64,000 nucleotides of DNA from Chlorops oryzae (taxonomy: Eukaryota > Arthropoda > Insecta > Diptera > Chloropidae), in the NCBI GenBank assembly GCA_020466095.1, contig CM035808.1, positions 30,578,959 through 30,642,958 of the forward strand. Direction: 5' to 3'. Below the pieces are notes generated by a model. It saw only the letters and a program-made list of their open reading frames with translations, was not told where the DNA came from and ran no database searches. A program made the position numbers and the translations under genes. The first letter of the stretch is position 1. The number at the start of each line of letters is the position of its first letter. Shown here in pieces: positions 33,530 through 43,600 of the stretch.

Positions 33530-35411
33530 GGCCTATTCTAAATAGATATTTCCCCAGGAATTTTTCCCCTAAATATTTTTCTCTGAGGAAAAGGGAAGTG
33601 TTCTAAGAATGTGATGGCCTTTATTTTAAAATTGTTGAATTTCTTGTTCCTTTCATAATCCCTCCATGTGCTAAAGAACATTTTTTTTCAAGTCACCAGA
33701 AAATTCGGATTTATGGTTTAAATTGTTGAAATGGTTTTATTACAAATACGCAAAATCGAGTCGACACGATTTCAAACCGTTATAGTTTTTTAACTTCCAC
33801 ATGCTTCTAAATCGATTCGTTTCTAAAAGACCCCCAAAAATAGATATGTCTGAGTACTATGGGTGCCGGATAACTGGGGGTCCACTGTGAAAAATTTTTG
33901 TGTGAAAACAGAAAAAGTGAGTAGACTACAGAGGGGGAAACTTTTAGGCAATCGAGCCTAGTTTCTATTGCATTTGGGGCATCTCCATTTAATTGACTCA
34001 ACAAAATAGAACAAATTTTTAATGAATTCTGTTGATTATATATGTGTATTCAAAAATTCTTTAAGAAAGTTTACATTTAAAAAGGATTCTTTTGAGGAGT
34101 ATTTTATATCGTCGATCATAAGCAATGAACACAGATTTCGAAAAGTTTATGGTTTTGAAGGAAAGATTCAAATGTTACATCATGTCATATAAAAATATGT
34201 TGCGTAAAAGAGTGCAATGGGGGGTTTTTTTTTTAATAAAGCACAAACGTTGGTGAGGAGAACTTAACATCATTTTTAATCGAATCTTGTAGTCTTTCCT
34301 TGTGATCGACGATATAAATTGGAGTTTTAAACAAACACAAATATGCTCGTCTTGTACAGATTTTCTAAATATCAATTACAAATTAGTAACAATAGTTTGT
34401 ATAATGCTTATAACAATGCTTACAATAACAGTTTGTTGGTATTGGCAAATAGTAAACAAAAACTTTGTTACTTCACGGCTTAAATGCTATTTAAAAATAT
34501 ATTTAAAAAAATAACTTTAGGATTTAGAATCGTTCAAAAAAATTCCAGTTCTAAAAAATTAAACTTTGAAGCGAAGCAGATCAATTTATTGAAAAATATT
34601 TTACCACAGTGTATTTAAATACACCTTGATATTTTACATTTAGGGATGATTTTTCTTTTTAATATTATTTTTCATGTTTTATTTTAGGGTTAAACTATTA
34701 GTGAAGTATAGTTGAAAAGTTTATGTTTTACAGTTTTTATAAATTGATGAAAAAAGAGGGTTACGATTCCGAATCGTTTTGAATTTATTCTATTTTGTGA
34801 CTTTTATGTCTCTAGTGGTTAATGATAATTTGAAACAATTGCGGTATTGATGCAAATACATATCGGCAAATGGGTGTTTTATATAATTGGAAATTTGTTT
34901 CAGCAGATATTTTACAACAAGAACAAAACTTTTACGACACTATCTTAGGAAACTCGTTAATCAAGAAGGCTTATAAATTAATGAACGAAGTTTTGTATGA
35001 AAAATTTAACATTTTTTCGCTTTTTCGATCTTTTCAATTTTAAGGGAAGATCCCTACTAACAATTTGGGAAGACTTGAAGAAAATTTTTCTTTGAAGATT
35101 TATTTTTTGAATAATGAAAATACATATTGAAAATGTGAATTGATAGCTTTGATGGGCATGACACTTCCATTTTTCTTCATTAATTTACAGAAATGGAATT
35201 CATTCAGTTTCGTAAATTTTACAAAATGGGAGATTTTTCAAAATTGAGAGTGAGGCGTTTAACTTTGTATGAAAATTTTGTATCGAAATGTGACAAATTC
35301 TTCCATTGGTTTTAGGTTCGAAAATCTTGATTACCTCTTTGATAGCACTGATTAAGGTAGCCATGCAGGTTTCGTCAAGGAGAACATATCGAAGAAAGAC
35401 CAAAAAAACAA
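33530..35411. other. Intergenic, no gene recognised
   Basis: A CCCGGGGAA-family terminus (ggcctattctaaatagatat, then ttccccaggaa) starts at 33531 and fades out by about 33600. The rest is AT-rich without recognisable features. Confidence 0.4.
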
Positions 35412-35413
35412 TA

Positions 35414-35564
35414 GGTATTCACAAAGGCGTCGGAAAATAGGAAAGTCGGAAAATTGAAAATTTATATACTGCTTAAAGCTGTGCAAGATAAAAAAACTTA
35501 AAATTTTTTAAGAAGTCGCAATGTTTCGATTTCCAACGTTTTAACACGCCTTTGTGAATACACC
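35414..35564. mobile_element. TA-flanked MITE, 151 bp
   Basis: Inverted ends GGTATTCACAAAGGCGT and (reverse complement) GGTGTATTCACAAAGGCGT are flanked by TA on both sides (35412-35413, 35565-35566). No coding capacity. Confidence 0.65.
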
Positions 35565-35626
35565 TAATTTGATGATAGTCGAAAAAATTTATATATGGCG
35601 GTGTGTAGGAAAATACACACGCACAA

Positions 35627-35889
35627 ACCTAATGTTCGAATCCAATTGCTGTGATCAAACCTAATGTTTAAACCCAATTTCTGTGATCAAACCTAATGTT
35701 CGAATCCAGCTGTTGGGATCAAACCTAATGTTCGAATCCAGCTGTTGGGATCAAACCTAATGTTCGAATCCAGCTGTTGGGATCAAACCTAATGTCGAAT
35801 CCAGCTGTTGGGATCAAACCTAATGTTCGAAGACTAGCTGCTGGGATCAAACCTAATGTTCGAATCCAACTGTTGGGATCAAACCTATT
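35627..35889. repeat. 32-bp tandem array, about eight units
   Basis: The unit contains GATCAAACCTAATGTTCGAA then TCCAGCTGTTGG. Unit starts fall at 35653, 35685, 35717, 35749, 35781, 35812, 35845 and 35877, so the period is 32 with one 31/33 slip. The first units are the most diverged. Confidence 0.9.
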
Positions 35890-37412
35890 CGATCGTTGCA
35901 GCGCATTCTGAGCAGGTCGGAACCTCTTTAAAATGTTTATGTATCGGGTACACTTTGTTTTGATCAAAGTAGAGCTTGATAGAGAGGCTTTAGAGCTTAG
36001 AAAACTAACAAGCAAAAGCGAGACAAAACAGAAGGGATCGTTGAGCATGGATTGTGCGCACGGGGGATAGGTGGAGTTACATATGACGAGAGACGATTAG
36101 GAGTTAACAAATGGGAACAAGTTGTCACAATCGTGAATAATGGAGGAACATCGTCAGAAAGGCGGAGGCTTTTTTATAGCTGTTGTGCCATTGACGAAGA
36201 AGAATTTAAAAAGCTGAATGAATCCCACTGTTGTGTTTTTTCATTGAGATTTATTGTGGTTTTTCGGTTCTAAAAGATGCTTCCATTCAGAAACGCGAAA
36301 TAGTTTGCGTGAAGTCTAATTCAAAACAGGAGCAATTTAATCCGGAAGACGAAAGATGAAGGAACTATTTTCAAGTTGTTTATATAATAGAAGACGTTGA
36401 ATTTATCATACTTCCGCTATTCACAGACAGATGGTGCCCGAATGAATGTAAAGATCGAGGTGTGAAAAAAAATTTCGTAGGTTAATAAAAGGTGAAATTT
36501 TTTGTTTTTAATTTATACAGAATAAAAAATAAAAAACATTATGAAAAATATTTGTAATATCAATGCCAATTTAAATAACTTTTTATGTTCTTCTGGATTA
36601 GCAAGCTTATGAGCAATTATCAAAGGTACTTGTAAAACGTACATATGTATGTCTTAATGTCTTTTTCTATGCAATATGAAAATATATGTATGTACAAATA
36701 TGTCTATCTTTTCCCCATCGTTAAAGCTACGTACAAATTCCAAACGTACTTACAATAATATTGCATTCAATCTTTTTTTTTTTGCATATAAAAACAATTA
36801 TCCATGCTCAGCACTTATTGGTTCACCAGAACGAAATTCCCTTTAAACATTCTCAATTCAATGCTTTTCCTTAATGTGTTTTTTTTTTTGGTTTTTTTTT
36901 AACTTTTTTTTTCTTCATTCTATGAATGTTTCGCGAATGGTTCCCATCATCTTCTGTCGCTTCATTGTTCAGTTTGTTCAGATAACACTTTTCATAAATT
37001 CACAGTTTATATCATAAAAATATCTTAAACTAAGTCTTAGCATGATTTTAATATTTCGACAATTTGTGCAATCAGCCCCGATCCCCGCTCCCGTGCAACT
37101 GCTAGCCACGACTGTAGTTGTTGTTGTCGCCGTATTTCCGATCGTACCGATGGTAATGGTCTCACCATTTTGCCCAATAAAACCAGCATACTCGATATTT
37201 GGATAATAGCTATGTTGTTCAACAGAGCCACCCGTGTAGTAGCGATCATCGGCCGTCATAATTTCATCCTCATAATCCTCAAAATTGTCAATGCAACGTC
37301 GCTCAGGATATTCGTACTTAGAATGTGCACCGATGGCCAGGTGACGTGCGCCAATATACTGTGGCCAAAGTTGCCGCATTTGAGCAAAACGTTGCATGCA
37401 CTGCTCACAGCG
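35890..37412. other. Ctr1A downstream region and 3' UTR
   Basis: Ctr1A would be transcribed into this stretch from the right. AT-rich, no second gene recognised; overlapping open frames at 36978-37397 are antisense or UTR shadows. Confidence 0.45.
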
Positions 37413-37614
37413 CTAGTGACAATGTTCGGTGACATCAACGATAACCGATTTCTTCCAGCAAAACAGGAAATAACCAACAGCAGCTCCCAGGACCACAGCC
37501 AAACAGAGCCAAACGTTGTAGGTCATAAAAATTAACATTAACAGAAACGATAATGTTACTTGGACTATATGGAGTAGCGTTTGCAGAAGATGATTCCATG
37601 AGAGCATCGTTGGA
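37413..37614 (-). CDS. Ctr1A: Ctr1A coding exon 5 (TM2, TM3, C-terminus)
   Basis: Acceptor ctctcgcag. It encodes [15 protein letters not shown], the M-L-I-F-M selectivity motif and the end V-T-E-H-C-H before TAG. Confidence 0.95.
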
Positions 37615-40600
37615 CTGCGAGAGAAAAAAACAAAAACAAAATGAAATGCACATCAATTCCACGACGAATGCTTTCAATTAAAAGGATACTCCTAAAGTTT
37701 TCTAAGGACAACACAGTGTTCTTTTTAATTATGGTATTAAATATGATTTCATGTATGTGTGTGTTTGCGTGTGTGTATAGGGACTCTGTACACATTAGGG
37801 ACATTTGTACAGGAGTTGGACAGTGTTTTCACCGGTGACATGTCTCTAATTTCATTAATTCTATATTCGTTTTGAATATTTCGCAAAATTTTTAAAAATT
37901 CATTTTCAACAAATTTTGTTCGCTTCAGCCAGGCATTGAACCCGCGATCTTCGGATTGTGAGTTGAACAGTCATCCTGTACGCTACTTCATGCTAACGCT
38001 CAACTGACGCTAAAACCTTATTTAAATTTCAGTAGCCAATGAGATTTAAACGCATGAACAGCATCCCTCCACGATGACACGTCCCCCAAGGTGTCATGCA
38101 TGATACTGTCAGCTATACTTATGTCATCGATGATATCACTCATGACTTTGTCATGCAGGAGATAATTTCCCGCTGGGTAGTCATGACGGCGCTACCACGT
38201 ACTGAAATAGAGTATAAAATGACGACTCGTCCCCGGCAATGACATAAACATTGTAAAGTCGACAGCGTTTTGGATAGCAAAGGGACCGGTCCTCGCTAGC
38301 AGTGGATGGTGAAATCGCTAGTTTGGGCTTAGTTCCACTGACTAAAGGGAAATAGTTCGCCACGGAAATATGTGAGCTACCATTATGCCAGTGTTTGGTG
38401 ACTAGCCATTTTACTAGTCACAACAAGATAGAATAAAAGACAGGCTATAATCTTTTAAAATCAAATCTAGAAAGTCTTCTTTCTCTGTTGGTGAATGTTT
38501 GTTCTCTCTCATGACTCACCGCATCTTATTTCAGTGATGCCAAGTGGGGAAAAATATGACAATTTTTTCAATATAAAAATTTAACAAGTAAGAAAGCTAC
38601 AGTCGGTCAAGCCCGACTTTAAAATACCCAGCGTCCCGACATTATGAGTGCACTATGTTTTCCTTTTCTATTTGTGGGCGTGGCAGTGGGAGGGCCACAT
38701 AAATTATTTCCCTACACCCTTCATTCGCCTTGGTGAACCTATGTTGCGAATTTGAAGCTTCTACGCCTTTTACTTCTGAAGTCACGAAAAATCTTCATTT
38801 GTGGGCGTGGCAGTGGGCGGGCCACATAAATTATTTCCCTACACCTTTCATTCGCCTTGGTGAACCTATGTTGCGAATTTGAAGCTTCTACGCCTTTTAC
38901 TTCGGAAGTTACGAAAAATCTTCATTTTTGGGCGTGGCAGTGGGCGGGCCACATAAAATTTTTACCTACAACTTTCATTCGCCTTGGTGAACCTATGTTG
39001 CGAATTCGAAGCTTCTACGCCTTTTACTTCGGAAGTTACGAAAAATCTTCATTTGTGGGCGTGGCAGCGGGCGGGCAAGTTAAATTTTTTCCCTACACCT
39101 TTCGTTTGCCTTGGTCAACCTATGTTGCGAATTTGAAGCGTCTACGCCTATTAATTCGGAAGTTACGAAAAATCTCCATTTGTGGCCGTGGAAGTGGGCG
39201 GGCCATATAAATTTTTTTCCTTTACCTTTCATTCGCCTTGGTCAACCTATGTTGCGAATTTGAAAATTCTACGCCTTTTACTTCACAAGTTACGATAAGC
39301 CCTTATTTGTGGGCGTGGCTCACGGAGGGCGGCGTCCATTTTTTGCCAGGATATGTCCCTTTTCGTAGTTTACCAGTACACCAAATATCAATGGAATGTG
39401 TTGAGTGGTTCGCAAGATACAAACAATTTACTGAAAACACATTATATTCATTTGTGGGCGTGGCAGTGGGCGGATGTCTCCCATTTTTACTTAGGATCAT
39501 ACTCGGATCCCGATATACCTGTGTGCCAAATTTCGACTTGATTGGTCCAGCCGTTTCGGAGGAGATCCGACCACGGACGGACGGACAGACGGACGGACGG
39601 ACAGACGGACATGTCTAAATCGATTCAGTTTTTGATCCTGATCATTTCTATATATATATGTCTATATCTCCGGAGCTTAGTTCTCCCTGTTACAAGATTC
39701 GCACAAAACTAATATACCCCGCTTACGCTGGGTATAAAAATACTCAAATCACAAAAAATGTCGAATTTAATCTGACTTGGGGGTCTTAGTGAATTTATCC
39801 TTCCCTTTTCTATGCTCTAAAAACAAGTGCTATTCAACCGTATAAATTTTCCGTTCGTTTTCCCTAGCTGAATAGCTGCTTTTCCCCACTAGAGAAAACA
39901 AAAATCTTCATTTTCTAGCGAAATGGTAGACTAAAGATAACGTGTATAATGACGACCCGTCCCTGGGAATGACATCGCCATGTTAAATTCGATAGCGTTG
40001 TTGATAGCCGAAGACTAAATCCCACCATGGTGAAATCGCTAGTCTTGTGGTGGCTCGACTGACTACAGGGGATCCGTAGAGGACGTAGATAAATATTGAA
40101 AGTTGAAGGTTTTCCATATACATACACATAGATATATATTTTTTATGCACAATTTTTGACTTTCAACAATAACCCATTGACTATTTAATGCCCGATGTTG
40201 CCCATAGATAAAACATTCGAATTCAAAATTTATTCGTTTTTTTTTAATAAAATTTTTTAATTCAAAAATAAAAGGAGTTTTTCATTAGGTACGATCTTGC
40301 TATTGATATTGATATTGATATTGCACTGAAAGCGGCTTTGCGATAAAAATCACATGCATTCTTTGAATTCGAATTTTATTGATATTTGAGCATCAAAGGG
40401 TTAAATGAATTATTATTATTTGTGTGGAATACTTACGGCTGTTTGTGTATCACTTCGCCAACATATCTGCGATGGAATAAAAGCACATAGAGAATGGAAT
40501 GAGTGGCAATATGAAACAAACGAGATTAAAAATTCAAAGCATATGAAATTCAAACATTTAGAGTACAAAGGCCCATAACAAATGAATATCGAATTAAATC

Positions 40601-43600
40601 CGACATAAAAAACAAAAATTAATAATAAAAAGGATCTTTTTGTTGTTGTTGGGAAATGACTTACTGCACTGGCGAAGCACTCGTCGTTGCTGTTGATCGT
40701 TGTGGGCTTTCGGTATTTCTTTGCGTTGGACCGGTCACGGGACGATATTCAAGCAAGTTATAGGTCTTCCAGAATAAGAATTCTCTATAGTACTTGAGAC
40801 CTTCGTACAGTACGGCCAGAACGAAAATCGCAATCATCGAGGCAATTAGACCCAAGATCGTATCGATTTTCCACCAAGAAAATAGTATTGTTTCGTTGTA
40901 GCCGAAGTGGAACTGGAAATATGAAAATATGGGATTCATAAATCCGATCAGAAATATAACAATATACAAGTCGATTATCAAAATTGCTCACCGCCATGGA
41001 CATCATATGATGCACCATTGTCATCGGACTGTTGGTATCTCCACCGTGAAGCATATGGTGGCCTCCATGCATGCCTGTTGTGTCGTGGTTCACCATCACT
41101 TCCATTGGACTCGCAGTTGTAATGACCCCAGCATTCGGACCATGTCCAGCATGTGCTTCTATATGCATGACATGTTCTTATTAGGGTTGAATAGTGCATT
41201 GATGTGGTTGCAAAATTTAGTTTTCAATAGCGATGGAGGGTGTTTGTGGTGATGCGAAAACAGTGTCGAAAGTGAAATATATAAAAACAAAATATATATA
41301 AAAAAAAAACAACACAATGTGAGATAGATGAAATAAAATTTGCCAAAAAAAAATAGTTAAGGTTCGGTGTCCAGGAAGATATATACATAAACCATAAGAA
41401 GATGACTTTCATTCTTCGCATGTGGACCCAACATACTTATGCACTACTTTTTTTTTAATGGCTCCCCTTACGTTAAAGTCTGGGTAAGCTACTGCCCTGC
41501 AGGAAAAGACAATAGTGAATCCATACTCTTTCACTACTTACCGCGTCGACAGCACTACTGCCCAGCTATACCCGCCGAAATGCTTTGCGCTATAGACATT
41601 TAACATTGAGTTGTCATTGCATGTCTAACACATCACTCAATAAGCCCGTAGGATGACACATAGATGGCGTTGCTATGTAATAATTTGTATTATTTGTAGG
41701 AAGTAGCAACCCTAAAAAGATATCTGTCAAAATTTCATGACAATCCGACGATTAGTTTACAAGTTACAGAGGTTCAAGTACGCTACTTTTGAGTTTTTGA
41801 AAAAATTAATTCAAAGCAATTTCGTGTGCTGATTTATCATTGTTTTTTGATGGGTAAAAATACAATCATAGCCAAAGCATGGCTTGATAAGTGTTATCCG
41901 GACTCTGCCCCATCGAGGCAAATGGTGGAGAAGTGGTTTGCTGATTTTAAACGTGGCCGTACAGACACTGACGATGCTGAACGCTCTGGAAGGCCAATTG
42001 AGGTGGTTACACCGGAAAACGTCACAAAAGTCCACCGAATCGTTTTGGAAAACCGAAAAGTGAAATTGCGTGAGATAGCTGACACCTTGAAGATATCAGA
42101 AGGCAGTGTGCACACTATTTTGCATGAACATTTGTCCATAAGAAAGCTGTTCTCAAAGTGGGTGCCGCGTTTGCTCACAATCGACCAAAAACGACAACGT
42201 GCCGATGATTCTGAGAGCTTTCTGGAGCTGTTTAACCGGAATAAAAAGGAATTTTTGCGTCGGTATGTGACAATGGATGAAACATGGATCCACCACCACA
42301 CTCCAGAGTCAAATCGGCAGTCAGCTGAGTGGACTGCAGCCGGAGAACCACGTCCAAAGCGGCCAAAATCCCAAAAGTCGGCTGGTAAGGTTATGGCGAG
42401 TGTATTTTGGAATGCGCACGGAATTTTGTTCATCGACTATCTTGAGAAAGAAAGAAGAATCAACAGCGAATACTACATGGCATTATTACTGCGTTTGAGG
42501 GAAGAAATTGCCAAAAAACGGCCACACATGAAGAAAAAAAAAATTCTCTTTCACCAAGACAACGCACCGTGTCACAAGTCGATCGCAACGATGGTCAAAT
42601 TGAACGAATTGGGCTTCGAATTGCTTCCGCAGCCACCGTATTCTCCAGATTTGGCCCCCAGCGACTACTACCTATTCGCAGACCTGAAAAAAATGCTCGC
42701 CGGAAAGAAATTTGGCTCGAATGAAGAGGTGATCGCTGAAACTGAAGCTTATTTTGAGCCCAAAAACAATTCGTTTTATAAAAATGGTGTCGAAATGCTA
42801 GAGCGGCGTTGGACTAATTGTATCACTCTTGATGGAATGTATGTTGATGAATAAGATCGAATTTTGCCAAAAAAATTTGTTTTTCTTAGTTGTCCTACGG
42901 ACTTATTGAGTGATGTGTTACATGTAGACCAAAGAACTAATGACGACATATAGACGAGCTATTAACGTCGGTAGCTGTTATGTAAACAAAAGGAGTACTC
43001 TTTCGCTAGCACCGATGCATAGACAAAGTCACAACGAATTACTCTTATTGTCAGATACGTTGTCGACATGGTCAGTAGAGATAAACTATACCTTTAGACA
43101 GTATAAATTTACTTCCTAGGCTTCTTGCAGGGTGATAACACGCCATGAAATTTCTACTAATGTCAATAGGTATACAAACGAACTTACACAATGGCTTATC
43201 GTATGGCCGACGTGTTGTCAATTCTCTTACGTTCTGGTATTCTTTAACGTGTCTTTTAAAGTCCCTCTCAAAATGATTCGAGTCTTTATCGAAATTCATG
43301 CTTATGGCCCATACTCAGATATGAAGTAAATACTTACTTAAACATTAAAGGCAATTAAGTAAATAAACTTCTGCCTCGTAAAGTGCATGAGAGACACCTA
43401 TATTCACTCTTCTTAAATTATTAAAAAACTACCAAAAATTCTACTTTTTCAAATTCGGTGCCCATGTTCCCTCTGGAAAATGATCTACAATCAGCTTTTT
43501 TTTTAGCATTTACTTGGCATAAAAAATTAATAAACGTTTAGGAATTTCGAACATGCAATCTTTGAATAATTTAGAAACTTATTATTGTAGGTATAATATA

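Larger units (their letters stand above)
41495..43132. mobile_element. CCCTGCAG-TIR MITE, split by a mariner
   Basis: The left half is 41495-41627 and the right half 42919-43132. Joined, they are colinear with the uninterrupted copy at 59550-59929 (shared: caatagtgaat, gcgacagcac-like text, ggagtactctttcgct). Ends CCCTGCAGGAAA / TTCTTGCAGGG. About 345 bp without the insert. It lies in Ctr1A intron 1. Confidence 0.7.

Noticed and set aside
35627..35889. Regularly spaced repeats suggestive of a CRISPR array
   Set aside because: Units are contiguous tandem repeats without unique spacers, and the genome is eukaryotic.
35725..36048. Minus-strand open frame with repeating F-D-P-N-S-W-I-R-T-L-G
   Set aside because: It is produced by the 32-bp tandem array, not by a gene.
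37925..38010. Possible tRNA gene on the minus strand
   Set aside because: The B-box is imperfect, no convincing cloverleaf was seen, and the stretch recurs inside mobile elements.
38857..39618. Two open frames with repeated residues
   Set aside because: They are frames through the 127-bp tandem array; 127 is not a multiple of three, so the frame changes from unit to unit.
41894..42433. 179-codon minus-strand frame
   Set aside because: Antisense shadow of the mariner transposase.
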